This document shows, one piece after another, positions 11,315 through 23,574 of a stretch of 64,000 nucleotides of DNA (position 1 is its first letter; each line of letters opens with the position of its first letter). The notes under the pieces were generated by a model, which saw only the letters and a list, made by a program, of their open reading frames with translations, ran no database searches and was not told the origin of the DNA. The stretch covers positions 1 to 64,000 of the forward strand of contig JABVXU010000021.1 of the NCBI GenBank assembly GCA_013365365.1. The letters run 5' to 3'. A program made the position numbers and the translations under genes. The DNA comes from Cruorifilaria tuberocauda (lineage: Eukaryota; Nematoda; Chromadorea; Rhabditida; Onchocercidae).

Positions 11315-14300
11315 ATGTTGGTGTATCCTGTGTATTACCGATCTATGCGTGCTAGCCTCAGTAAGTGTCACATTTCTCATTTTAGCTTAATTTACGAGCA
11401 CTTTCAATGTTGCGTACTTTTTTGAACAGACGGAAAAGGAGGGAATACTAGTCTTTTTGATTCTTTTTTCATATTTTTTTATTTAGAACAGAAAAAGGAC
11501 TTAAATTTATAGTGATGTTGCGAAATATTGAAAGCAACAGGACGATAGAACTGACAGTGTTAAATTTTATTGTTTGTGATGATAAAAACGATTAGCATGT
11601 TACAGAGATAGTGGGAGCGACAGGAGGTTTTCGCGAGAATTTTTTAACGAAATTAGCTCAAGTACAGCATGCTCGGTGCTTTGCTGTTCCGGGGGCAAAG
11701 CAAGTGTACAAGAGAACGAAGCCTCACCTTAATGTTGGTACTATCGGACATGTGGATCACGGCAAAACTACGCTTTCTTCGGCTATTACCAAAGGTTTGA
11801 TATGGTGTTCGCATTTGAATTTTACTTCTTGACAGTTTTGATTAACTTTCCTTGACACATTTAAATTCACTCGAAGTTTTCCAGTTCTGGCATCAAAAAA
11901 GAGCGCGAAATTTAAAAGGTACGAGGAAATTGACAATGCACCTGAGGAAAGATCTCGCGGTTTGTTTTCCTTCATAGCTGTCAATTCTTTCATTCAACAT
12001 ATCTCATCTCCGTTTTCCGTTTTTGTTAATTTTTGCTGGTAATCATTCAAAGCGAAAATCTATTTACTTCTGGATTCTGTAACTTACGACATTGGGAATA
12101 TCACGTTGTTAGTTTTGCTGTTAGTATTTTTTACATTTCTGCATATTTCCTTTTCGAATTGTGTCCCTGATTACTACTAACATTTCAGAAAATCGAAGCA
12201 CGTTATATCTTCGTAACTAAAATTTGAGGTTATAAGGAATATTAAAATATATTTATTTGAATGTAATTTTGATTTCAGGCATAACTATTAATGCATTTCA
12301 CTTGGAATACGAGACGGAGAAACGACACTACGCCCACATCGATTGTCCAGGTCACGCAGATTATATCAAGAATATGATTACTGGTACAGCGCAGATGGAA
12401 GGCGCTATTTTAGTAGTGGCTGCAACTGAAGGAGCTATGCCACAGGTTAATTTTTAGTTCATTGCAGATAATTTCTAAGAGGTATGTTTTCGCAGTTTAC
12501 AAAAATGATAAACAACCATATTGTACACAAAAAAATGTTTTCCGAAAATTTTCTTCTTATAGACTCGGGAGCATTTACTGTTGGCTCGACAAGTTGGTAT
12601 TCCTCTAAGAAATATTGTTGTATATCTGAACAAAATCGACGAAGTACCGGACAAAGAAACACATGAATTAGTTGAGATGGAAATGCGTGAACTGCTTTCA
12701 GAGCTTCGTTATCCATCGGAATCACCGGTTATTTTTGCTTCTCTTTTAGAGCAATTTTTATCAAGGAATTCCATTGTGTTATTTTGTAACTATCTGCGAG
12801 AATGCTGTTAATATTTTCTATTTCTTATCACTGCTGGAATAAATTTAGAAATATTTTAATAGCAACAGATTCTTTGAGAAAATGCGTATGTTTTTGAAGC
12901 AAATGGTATTTAATGATTATATGACTGTAATGATTTTATCTCAGTTCAGCTTAATTCTAGGTTGTTTTTGGTTCAGCGCTCTGTGCTTTAGAAGGAAAGA
13001 ATCCAGAAATAGGAGAAAAATCAATCTGGAAACTTTTGGATGTTCTTGATAATTCATTTATTATTCCAGAACGTCATCAGAATACAGAAGTTATGTTTCC
13101 AGTCGAGCATGTGTATGCAATAAAAGGTAACTGTTTTTTAGATAATAGTGTACTCTATCAATGATAGAATGTATTCGCTAATTTCTTTATGTTGAACATC
13201 ATTGCTAAAACACAATTGGCATATACTTTTCTCAAGTATTGTTCGTGGTTCATTTTTGTTGCGTTTCTTATTTCAGTTAAATTCACATGCACTTTCAATT
13301 AACACATTGCGTCACTAACGAAAAAAAAAGCTCATTTTAAATGGAAATTTAGGCCGCGGCACTGTGATAACCGGCAAATTGGAAAGAGGTTCTTTGAAAA
13401 AAGGAGATAAAGTGGAAATAGTCGGTGGGGGAAAAGAACCTATCAAATCAGTAGTTTCCAGTAAGTTATTTTGATTTGTCACTATAACTTTTTTATTGAC
13501 CACTTTTTAAAAAAAAATCTATCATATCCTATTATTTTAAACTTGTGCTGGATTTTCAGGTCTTGAAACATTCAGAAAATCACTCGATGTGGCGGAACCT
13601 GGTGATCAGCTCGGAATTTTATTGAGGGGTGTAGAAAGTAAAGCAGTACGACGTGGTAGTGTACTTTTACCTCAAGAGCATAAACATGTTCCTACTGACA
13701 AAGTGGAAGCTCAGGTAATGGATCTTGTTATAAATCGAAATTGATGTGCATTATATCAAATTACTTTATAATTGAAGAATTCTTTCTAAAACTTCAATAT
13801 TACTCCTATATGAATCATTTGTCTTCCTCTGAAAGGGGAAATGATTCATATAGGAGTAATATTGAAATTTTAGAAAGAATTCTTGATTAGTCATTGATAT
13901 CATGCAACATTCATTGTATTTCATTCGTTTAGTTGTACATATTGAAACCAGAAGAAGGAGGTGCAAAGACTCCAATTGCAAACTATTTCACAGAACACCT
14001 GTTTTCGTTAACATGGGACTGCGGAGCAATGATCAAAATCAAGGGCAAAGATTTCATTATGCCTGGAGAAATCGGAGAGTATGTTCTTTAAACTTCATAC
14101 CAAGTTTCATATTCCAATTTATTAGATAACTAAGACAACGCTATTTGTTTTGAACAGTTTTTGAAGAAAAGGACATTAGGAACCCTATTATATCTGTATC
14201 TTTCAGAGTTGAGTTGCATATGAATGCAGTGCAGTTTATTGAACCGCAGCAAAGATTCACGATTCGAAAGGATCCAGTTACTATTGGGACCGGTGTTTTT

Positions 14301-14652
14301 ACCAAACTTCACCCACCACGAACAGAAGCTGAAAAAGATAAAAAGGCTATAAAAATAGCGATGAAGGTTGAACTGTTTCCTCCCTTTACATTTTATCAGT
14401 TTTCTTTTTTCATTCCAAGGTAATACCGCCCGCATGGGACAAAGCTTATAAAAATTATGAAAACGAAACTATATAAGTCGTTTTGCCGCAAAAATTTCTA
14501 CTTTCGTACTGCACTAATTCTAGGCTGAAATGGAACGACTTGGATTCAACCCGTATGGTGAGCAAATGGAGAAAAGGCTGAAACCTGATTATTCGAGCAG
14601 TCCCAAGCAAGCTGAAATGTCGAAACTTTTCGAAGAAAGTGCAGGACAATGA
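11315..14652 (+). CDS. TUFM: mitochondrial elongation factor Tu, long-tailed nematode type (EF-Tu1)
   Basis: It delivers aminoacyl-tRNA to mitochondrial ribosomes as a GTPase. Eleven exons: 11315-11360, 11606-11794, 11885-11959, 12279-12445, 12563-12727, 12961-13126, 13353-13460, 13560-13714, 13933-14078, 14207-14366, 14524-14652; 501 aa in frame. The first exon is short; it was chosen because it supplies an ATG and the right phase, giving a plausible basic, hydrophobic mitochondrial presequence. GTPase motifs: GHVDHGKT (63-70), DCPGH (125-129), NKID (182-185), GSAL (218-221). After domain III there is an extension of about 60 residues, rich in K/E (about 440-501). In C. elegans, EF-Tu1 has such a tail and uses it to bind T-armless tRNAs, so this is probably the EF-Tu1 paralogue. 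Confidence 0.93.
13775..13884. repeat. 46-bp near-perfect inverted repeat in an EF-Tu intron
   Basis: Left arm 13775-13820 and right arm 13839-13884 are reverse complements with one mismatch (a G:U in RNA on the sense strand), separated by an 18-base loop. The hairpin fills half of the 218-bp intron between exons 8 and 9. It would form a long dsRNA stem in the pre-mRNA. It could be a small foldback transposon remnant or a hairpin-RNA source. Confidence 0.9.
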
Positions 14653-15070
14653 AGCAGTTCTAAAAGGTCATTCAATTGGAGTTTATTTCCCACAAGTATA
14701 TCAGGATTGAAAGATGTCATTAACTTGACATGAGCTCGTCTCTTTCAATCTTCCATCAAATTAAAAAAGCAATAAAATTTCGCCATTCTCATATCTATAA
14801 TGTTCTAGCTTTGGATAGCTTTTGGATGACCACTTTCCATGTCTTGTTTTTCATCATTGTTATCTTGACATCAAATTATAAATTGATGTTATCGCTCTGG
14901 TCGACTGTCATATCGTTTGAGCGCTCTGTGTTACGGTAAAATATTAACTTTCAAAATTGTGGATTTCATGGTTTTTATGATAATGGAATCAATGATTATT
15001 TGTCGCAAGTTCTACAAAAGACAGTATGAAAAGCACCGAAAATAAGTTAAATATCAGTTAAAAGTGCAAA
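14653..15070. other. EF-Tu 3' flank
   Basis: Contains an AATAAAA polyadenylation signal near 14770 and a small ORF at 14730-14939 without support. It probably includes the EF-Tu 3' UTR and the upstream region of the next small gene. Confidence 0.5.
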
Positions 15071-15286
15071 ATGGCAACGGCGCTGTATCAAAAAGATAAC
15101 ACGGTATGGAAATCAAATTTACTATCAAAGATTTTAGGTTCTCATTATCACACTCATTAGGATGAAATGAATTTAAAGAAGGAGCAAAACAACGAGAATA
15201 TGATACAGGAGATTTCTAGAGATACGGTTAATGACTCAAGTAATCTACGAGAAAAGTTTAAATTTAAAGAGCTGAGAGATGTGTGA
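15071..15286 (+). CDS. small two-exon ORF, 52 aa, unrecognised
   Basis: ATG at 15071 (after AAAGTGCAAA) opens MATALYQKDNT, then a donor GTATGG at 15104, a 57-bp intron ending CACTCATTAG, and a second exon 15161-15286 to TGA. The product is hydrophilic and charged, with no signal peptide or membrane segment, and K/E/N-rich. The short intron has the size typical of nematodes. The gene lies about 420 bp downstream of EF-Tu on the same strand, which would permit co-transcription. No family recognised; it could be chance. Confidence 0.35.
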
Positions 15287-15862
15287 ATGTTAAATATAGA
15301 ACGGCAATACAACAATGATGTAAGTTTTCTCAACACAAGACGAAAGTTGCACAAATCCCAAAACGAAATGAAGTATTGAGTAAAATAATTGCTTGCTCTT
15401 CGATTATTTCCTCTTTACTGTAGTATAATAGCATCGTTTCCCCACAGTCATTTTTATTCTCTTATTCTTCTAAAATTCGAACTGTAAAATTTTATTTTTC
15501 ATTCTCTGTTCTTGAATTTGTTTCAAACTATTTTATTCAGAAAAAATTTTCATTCAAAAGCAAATTATTCGCATCCAAAAAATATTCCAATTTATGTTTG
15601 ACATTAAAATATTTCACAAGTAGAGCTGACGCAAAAAATATTTGTAGCCATTTTTATTCATTTATGAAGATATTATTTGAAATTAAAAAAAAAAGCCAAA
15701 AATGCTCGTCTTTGTATTTTTTAACGATAATATAAATTTAGTAAGATTCAAAACATTCGGTGTAATTCCGTCAGTTGTACTTCAGAACTCATTCATTATT
15801 GAAACCAAACGTAAATAGAAACATGATTTTCTAACTGGACGAAACTAAAACCATCTTGGTTG

Positions 15863-16084
15863 TCAAGGATCCAAAGTTTTATCTCTAGTATCCAGTGAAT
15901 CTTCATACTGAGGATTTAAATTTTCAGCGCTAAGATCTGAGAGAAATGGAAAGTTATCATTCAAATCTTCAAAACTACGACCTGGGAAATTTTGGAACTG
16001 ATCACTTGGGAAAACTTGAAAATGAGGATTTACATCTACAGTGCTAGGACCTATGATAACCTGGAAGTAATCTATATCAAACAT
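15863..16084 (-). CDS. unrecognised 73-codon ORF rich in F, P, D and N
   Basis: An open frame on the minus strand, with ATG at 16084, ends at 15863. It has an unusual composition, with repeated Phe-Pro and Asp/Asn-rich short motifs such as FPSDQFQNFPG. A TTCCAG acceptor-like site lies just inside it, so it may be a 3' exon. It sits directly downstream of the 236-aa minus-strand gene and could be an alternative last exon of that gene. No hydrophobic leader is visible. The flanking sequence 15287-15862 shows nothing else. Confidence 0.2.
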   Translation of the reverse strand: MFDIDYFQVIIGPSTVDVNPHFQVFPSDQFQNFPGRSFEDLNDNFPFLSDLSAENLNPQYEDSLDTRDKTLDP

Positions 16085-16158
16085 TTTTCAAGCAGTTGTC
16101 ACTAATTTTATAATTCACAAAAATTTTCATAAATTCACGAGATGAAATCCAAAACCTC

Positions 16159-18401
16159 TTAAGATGAATGTTGAGGCCTGTTGATCACATTCTCCAAAAT
16201 AATACTGCCATGCAAACTACGAAGTTCATTATTACGTTTTCGTAATTTTTCACCCTTTGACATCTCATTCTTGTTCGCTTCTTTCAGCTCATTCGCTCGT
16301 TCAAATATCTAAAATCCAAAAATTTGAAGAAGTTATTAAAAATTTCTCTTCACTTTTATTGTAAAACGGAATTTCGAAACTTTATGCAAAAGTAGAATGG
16401 CACAAGAACTGAGAAAATGTAAACAATCGTAATCTAAAAATATTCCTTGAGTCAGTACGGTGAACAGAAAATAAAAATGGTTAATTAATCCATTACATCT
16501 AATTTATTATCAATTAATGATAGCAAAATAGGATAGGATAGCAAATAAAAGACTTCACGTCTACTTCGTCAATTTTATAATCAGTGAACAACTACGCAGA
16601 CCAACCAAAAGGAATCAATTTTTTACCTAAGCATTTATAATAATTTTGTCCTGCTTTAGAAGTCACAGCTAGATGTTTCATAGAATTTAATGGAAAAAGA
16701 GAAGCTATTTGAAAAAAAAAAACTTACATTCTTTTTAAGTTTGCAATACCAAATAGGATCATTGTAATCAACAGATTTGAGTGATCCACAGAGCGGTATA
16801 ATCTTTAAAAAAAATAGATAATAACCAATGGGGAAAACATCAATTTCCATCATCAGAGACGAATTTGACCAACAAACTCTAGAATTTTAATGTTTTGAAT
16901 TTGCAACGATTTCCAATTCTTTACAGTAGTAAGGTCAATAGGAAAATATACCTCATTGATAATGGCTTTCTCTTCATCAGTAGCTTCACCATCTCGCTCA
17001 AAAAAACTCGTATATTCACCCGATTTACAGCAATAGCTTTATCCACCTCAAAATTTTAAATTTGACTAATGAAAAAGCTTTCACATTACGGATATTATAT
17101 GAAGTTATTATAAATCTTTTGATATAGAATAAATAATTCTTTCCAATACCATCTACTAAAATGGCATGATTATCAAGTTGGTCAGCAATCGCTTACACGC
17201 TTACATTGTTCGATTGGTGATACCGAATATGTGATAATACTATATACGACAAATGAACTGTCAAAAGCATGTTAACTAAGTGAATGATTAACATTAAATA
17301 TTATTACATTACATATCGAAGAACTTCACTTACCTCTTTTTTTGTTTGCTTACTAATAGAGTGCTCATATATGGAAGCTTCCGAAACTCCAAACATGTTT
17401 CTCTTGAACCGGACAATGATGGGTGTTCGGAAAAGTGATTTAGATGATCTGCAAATTATTTACTAGAAAATGAACTTTCTAAAAATAAAATGGAAGTGGA
17501 AAACGAAATTTAAATTGAATGAAAATGACGAAGCAAAAATAATAAATTGGTTACTTGTCCTGCTCTGCTGGAATTAATGTATGACACATACTAGTTTGTT
17601 TATCAGCTGAAACTAACCCCTCTCTTGTTTTCCCTTCGGGTAATGTGAACTGAAAAGGGCAAAAATTCGAAAATGAAAGGAGGAAGAGATAAAAATTAAA
17701 TTAATCATTAAAATTATTTCATTAATCACAATAACATCTGATAGATTTAAAATGGCCATTCCTTTACTTAAGATATTCACCTCTTCGAACTTACAAAGTA
17801 GCTAATAAATCTATCAATTAATTATGCTTAAGCTAACAAGTATTTCAGCGAAGGTTCTTTTGAATTTGTATTGTTTGGGGAAGAAATTTCGCTGTACATA
17901 TTTATCGAATAACTGATTTTATAGCGAAATAATGAAATGTATCCACCTGAAAACCTGATTCACTTTGTGAAACATTTCTGAAAGCTTGTAAAGCTTGCTC
18001 AGCAAGGGGAGTACCAATCAAATGAATACGATCTTCTTCGGTTTCGTCAGCAACTATTCGGCGACGAGTGGCAGGTAACAGTCCGTTTTGTAGAAGCAAT
18101 TTTTCGAGTGCTAAGAAATAGATCTGTTATAACAGAATTCTACGAAAATTTCCTAACTTCTTCCACAATAATGGTAAGTATCGATGGAAAAATGATGAAA
18201 TTTGAAACTCCGAATTCTCACAGGATAAATTATTTGGCTAATGAGGAATAATTTTTGCAAGGCATATAACAAACTATATCAAAGGATTTTCATGAAATTT
18301 ACAAGAAATAAACAACAAAAGAATTCAAATTTACCATCATCATGAAATTTAGTTTCAACATCAGAAGTCTCTTCAGTTTCATTATTTCCAGATTCCGCCA
18401 T
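16159..18401 (-). CDS. unrecognised protein of 236 aa with C-terminal coiled coil
   Basis: Seven exons in minus order close in frame: 18401-18335, 18110-17947, 17649-17555, 17448-17334, 16996-16952, 16802-16728, 16308-16159. The start MAESGNNETEE lies shortly after a TTCTTGCAG acceptor, consistent with trans-splicing. The N terminus is acidic; a leucine-rich stretch (ALEKLLLQNGLL, about residue 23) follows, then a basic central region with KTREG and a KRNMFG segment. The C-terminal 50 residues are K/E/R-rich and predicted helical or coiled coil, with no signal peptide or membrane segment. It looks like a conserved nuclear or cytosolic protein, but I do not recognise the family. The 45-bp exon 5 rests on a TTTTTTTGAG acceptor and is the weakest junction. 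Confidence 0.65.
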
Positions 18402-19354
18402 CACCACTAAATACGGTAGAGGAACCGAAGTCTGCAAGAAATCATCATTGTTCCCAATTCTATCAAGCTTAGTAATTTTCGGATTCATCAAACTGATCAT
18501 AATAATATATCTGAATTTTATAATACCCGAAATCCACTATTACTTTTCGAGTTCCGAGCAAACGATCGAGTATATTCGGTCACTGATCGTCAGCATCATC
18601 AATATCAAACAATTTTCATGATCTTTGGACATGTCAGATAACCCTTAAAGTATTTCCCCATAGACAGATTGATGACAAAAGACATAGGAAGCATCAGATC
18701 TAACACATTTACTAAGCAACTTTGTAATCTTTTAACACAAACATTATTAATTTCTTCTAAAAAAAATGCTAACCGCAACTCATACTGCAAAAGCAATTTT
18801 AATAATATTCCTAAATAATTTCTGGAAAAAAAGAAATCGAAAAACACAACGATCAAGAGAGCACGTTGAAGCCAGGGAACCCAGCCGAGATATTAACATC
18901 ATCAGAACATTTAGAGATGGAACACAATTATGTTTACGTGCTATGAGACAAATTTGAATGATCAAATATAAGAAAGCATGGAAGCGAACAAAAAAAAACA
19001 CTGCATAAGCAAATGTACTTCACGTTATATGGGACACAAAGTGTCAAGTTACGTAAGCCGTAAATGTTTGAATTTAATTTATGGCATAAAAAGTATTCAA
19101 ATTTCTTCTACACTCCTTTAACATATAGATGATTGATTTAAAATGAATATAAATACTGTTTAAATTTATTTTAAACTAAACGATTAAGAGACGAAGAAGG
19201 ATGTGCATGGGAGCAAAGAATGGTACTTTTCATTCGATCCTTTGTCACATTACTTTTCTAAATAACTGCGCAAATAGCGAAGATCACGTTGTGTCACCGC
19301 CATTAACGGCGTTCTCAACCCCCTCTTCCCACGCTCCCACGCTTAGCCTAACAG
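18402..19354. other. intergenic between divergent small genes
   Basis: Contains overlapping short ORFs on both strands (18605-18957) that lack splice support. It probably holds the upstream regions of the minus-strand 236-aa gene and the plus-strand acidic gene. No RNA gene was seen. Confidence 0.4.
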
Positions 19355-19799
19355 AAATTGGATGATCAAACGTTATGGCTGTTGCTTGTTGTAGAAAAAA
19401 TATTTTTATCTGCAAGTCAATTCGAGCACAGAGGTCCACTGAAAATTGAAAATGAAAAAGTAGATCTCGAAGAGGTAAATATCTGCTTGTACCTGCTTTT
19501 GTTTAAATTACTTCACTGCTTTCCTCTCTCTTTGAATGAAATTATCCTCCTGAGAAAAGTAGCCGTCTATCGGTCTTTTCCCTCTCATCACTTTCACGAT
19601 GCTCTTTGCTATTACAGGTGAATGACGAGGATGATACACATGTAGCCGAGAAACACTTTATATTTGCTGAACAGCATGAGGTTAATTATTTTTGTCTATT
19701 GAATTATTCAGTTTTTTAAAACTTGCATTACTTCTCAATGTAATTTCGGGACACTTTTAGGTGTTCGATATTGGACCGGAAGTTGAAGTTATTCATTGA
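19355..19799 (+). CDS. small acidic three-exon gene, 5' end uncertain
   Basis: Exon ends 19474 (GAAGAG then GTAAAT), middle exon 19618-19680, last exon 19761-19799 ending in TGA; phases agree. The encoded tail is acidic (motifs VNDEDDTHVAEKHF and FDIGPEVEVIH). The first exon frame starts just after CCTAACAG with a hydrophobic stretch (LWLLLVV) but has no ATG, so a start exon is missing or the frame begins further upstream. Splice sites with good consensus are the main evidence. Function not recognised. Confidence 0.4.
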
Positions 19800-20701
19800 A
19801 GTAACTTCGATGAAAAAAACCATCTCATCCATCTGTTCATCGAAGGATATAGATTATTCTCTTTGTGACATTTATAATTTAAAATGTCAAAATTCATCAT
19901 GGAATTTATAAATAAATTAATATTTTTAATGTCTCAGATGAATTCTTCCAGTGATTGCTCGAGTTATGTATTTTATATCTTTTTCTGAGAGTTGGTACCT
20001 TTTTCTTCATATCCTGAAATGATAAGCTTCAGGTTACTTATAGCTTCTCAAATAATAAAATAATTTTGATTTATGAAATGCATTGTACTCATTGATTTCA
20101 GTCATTTTCCATTAACCTTTTTTTAAAAAAAGATGCGTGAAAAAACTGATAGTATGCTATGAATTTTCAAAAGGATTTTCCAATTTCACTTTTTTGGCAA
20201 TGTGAAACATTGAAATGAGTTGTTTACAACCGAATATTAGCTCTCAGAAATAAGTAGAAGGGCAGAAGGAAACATTGTGAAGTATGTTATCGGTTTGATT
20301 TATACTAAGTAAAGCTTAAGAATTGGGAAGTGAAGGAAAGAAATGAGAAATACTTTTTCATCCAGTTTTTGCCTAGTAATTGTAAGGAAAGCGTTAGATC
20401 ATTTGCATACTTCGCTGTTTATCTAAGCTTGGATGCAAGCAATTTTTCTGAATTTTCTTCATATCGCCAAAAAAGCTATCATTTAAAAAATATATTCAAA
20501 AATTCAAATTAATTGAAAATTTGAAATAAAAAGAATGAATTACAGCGTAGCGATCATATTTTCACATGAAACTTGCATCGATCGGTGGTTTCAAAGTCTG
20601 CTCTTGAACAAGTGACCCTTCAAATAATTTATTTTACGGGTAAGGTTCAGCAGCACATATCATGTGTACTTTTATTTATTATGTTAAAATCTTTTGAAGA
20701 T
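19800..20701. other. intergenic, no gene seen
   Basis: AT-rich DNA upstream of the phosphatase gene. The open frame upstream of 20702 reaches back to about 20573, so part of it may be 5' coding if translation starts earlier (for example at an in-frame ATG near 20681). Confidence 0.4.
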
Positions 20702-23574
20702 ATGGTGGACACAATTCAAACGAAGGAAGGTGCTGTAGCAATAAGCGCCGAGAATATGCGTTCTTCGATGCGTTCGGTGCGTCGAGGAAAAACAAAACTG
20801 ATATTGACGCCTGCGTCACTTGCATCTCACGTACCATTCGCTTTATTTGCATTTTATTTCACTCCCATAATATGGAGTGTTAAATATAGAAGAAAACTCC
20901 AACCCTGTATACTTTCAATATCTCTTTAATAGAATCTTCTTGCTACTTTAGTCTTCCTAGTCAGTAACAACAGAATTATATTGAAATTAACATAAATAAG
21001 AAGCAATGTTATCTTTCTATATCCTTTTCTTTACTCTCCGTATATTCAATTCTCGTTTGAGGAATAAAAATAATGTAAATAATTATTTCCTTTCCTTATT
21101 TTTTAGCTTAATTCTATTACTAATCGATCTGCTGCAATCCGAAATTCTGATTCGAGTCCATCTTTTTAAAATTATTTTAAATTGATATGTGCTTTCATAG
21201 AAATAAATTATTCTTATCTCTGATGACTGAATCACAGCACTTTTGTTAAAAATTCCATCCCGATTGGATAGCACAGAGGTAGGCCGGAGAAAACAAATTC
21301 GAAATAGTTTTTTTTAAGTCTTATAAATGCAGCTCAATGACTAAAGTACTTATAGTATTCCTTACAGTTTCCAGACGTTTACAGTTGTTCAAATTTGAAA
21401 TTTCAAGCTGGAGTTGATTTAAGAAATATCAATATTACTTCGTGTTGGTCAATAATTTCAGCTAAAAGCTAACGGTCGAAAACTTGGCGAAGGAATAACA
21501 ATTCTGTACGAACAATTTGCAAAAGAATCGCCCACATTTTTCGCATTTTTCAATGCTGAAAATAGAGCAAAAAACAAGTTTCCAAACGGTAAATAACATT
21601 AAATAAATGCATAATCCATGCATAAATTAATAAGGGTAGGTTTGTCAAAATACTTCAAATGTACTTCACTTTATCATGTAAGAAACTTTGGTAAGAGATA
21701 AAATTAACTTTGATTATTGAAATAATTTGGAACAGACGTTGCATTTTCTAATTCTTTAACCTTTTTCTTCAGTTTCGGAAATAAATAACTATTACGAATT
21801 TTTATTTTTCTGAAAATCCTGTTATGAAGACACTATTATAGATGTGTTTCAGAGATATTTCTCTTGGACAGAACCCGAGTAATCCTGAATGAAAAGCCTG
21901 ACTACTACCATGCATCATATGTCGATGGATGCAAACAGGCAGACAAAACGCTATTTCATTTTACATTTTCTGCAGGGAATGAAATAATAAATACTTTCAT
22001 ATCTGATTCAAAATAAAACTTCAATATCTTCCTTAGGCTTGTTTTTTAATACAGGCAAAACAGTATGTGTTGGCTCAGGCACCATTTAACGAAGGGACCG
22101 CGGGTGATTTCTTCCGATTAGTGATGCAATGCAAACCAGAAGTGATTATCGTACTCATGGATTTGAATCCAGACGATAGTGAACAGTGAGTTTTTACTGA
22201 AAATCATAAGTAAACAATCGTCCTTCTCTACGATAAGTACAATATCAATTATTTGTTCTTGATGAAGAGGATATTTTGCACACTACATAATACATGTGGA
22301 TAAATATAAAAGAGAGAGGAAGAGGTAGAAAGATAAAAATAAATGAAAATAATAAACAGATATATTATATCATCGAAACCGAAGAAATACGGTACAATAA
22401 GTGTTCGAAATGAGAAACAAGGAAAGTATTTCGCATCGAAGGAATCTGTGGAAAAATACAGCCATTATGAACTGATTGTGGTGAAGGAAATGGCAAAAGA
22501 GGAAAAAATTGAGCAGAAATATCATTTGTTAACATTTAATACGTGGACTAACGATATGGTCATCCCACAAGATGATTTCATTAAATTTTATAAAACGGTA
22601 CGATAATTAATTGGACAGTGGTTCTTAATGAATAATCTGTTTAGATTATAGACACAGCAGTCACAATTTATTATTGCATAATTTCCAATTCTTTTAAAGA
22701 CAATTTTAAATTAGATCAAGAATTAGTTTTTGCTCTAAATGCATCATCACACACTGATCACAAATAAATTATTAGCATTTATTACAATTGAGTTAAACAA
22801 AATACAGTAAGTTGTGTCTTTCAGTCATGCAGAAACAATTTTTTGAAAGTTTTTTTGTCACCTTTCAAAAATTGAAACGAAATATTTCCTGTAGAAATAA
22901 ATGGATTTATCAAAAAGCAAGTTACTAAGCAGTTCTTAAAAACTCTTTGTTTTTAACAGCAGCAAAATGGGAGAAAAGGAGGACGTAAAGTAATCCGTTT
23001 TTCTTTAATTTTTCTGATTAAAAATTAAAAATTTTCTCTAGATCGTAAGTTATTATTCAATACAAATATATCATAGAATTAAAAACTATAGATATTGCCA
23101 TATTAATTTAAAAGCCATTAATTCAAAAAGATGCATTTCAGGTTCATAAGTTATTAGAGGATAAAACCCGTGAATGCTCACAGCTTGTTGTTTGTCCATC
23201 AGGCGCTCATCGTGCCGGTGTCTGGGCAATATTCGACATGGAAGCACAACGTCTGAAAATTAAAAATCGAATTCGATTCTCTGATACAGTTAATTTAGTA
23301 TTTTCATTAATTTAACAGCAAAATCTCATTGCTGAAAACGGATAACAGCAATATTTCGAATAAATATCAATCAAAGCGATACTGTTAGCTATTTGATAGG
23401 GAAAAGCCTTGGAAATTAATTTTAATATATATGCTAGATGTTTAGATTACATCCAACATAATTTTCTTCCAGATCAAAAGTGTACGAAATCAGCGGTGCA
23501 ACACGATCGAACATTTCGAATTATTTGATGGTCTTTTGAATCTTCTCGTTACTTATGCTAAAACTCAGATGTAA
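20702..23574 (+). CDS. divergent nematode tyrosine-phosphatase domain protein
   Basis: Seven exons: 20702-20830, 21462-21588, 21853-21938, 22055-22185, 22360-22597, 23142-23288, 23473-23574; 319 aa in frame. Classical PTP order is seen: pTyr loop, ASYVDG...YVLAQAP, then the CX5R loop and a C-terminal helix. Key positions differ. The CX5R loop is VCPSGAHRAG (Cys255, Arg261), keeping Cys and Arg but replacing the preceding His. The WPD loop reads WTNDMVIP (220-227), losing the general-acid Asp at its usual place or shifting it by one. The pTyr-loop KNRY is KNKF (80-83). Catalysis is therefore doubtful. No signal peptide or membrane segment. Intron 3 appears to be GC-AG (CAG then GCAGAC), which restores the exact family spacing. 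Large PTP families of this kind are known in nematodes. Confidence 0.82.

Noticed and set aside
18605..19001. Overlapping ORFs on both strands
   Set aside because: No splice signals, no family, and composition typical of AT-rich spacer.
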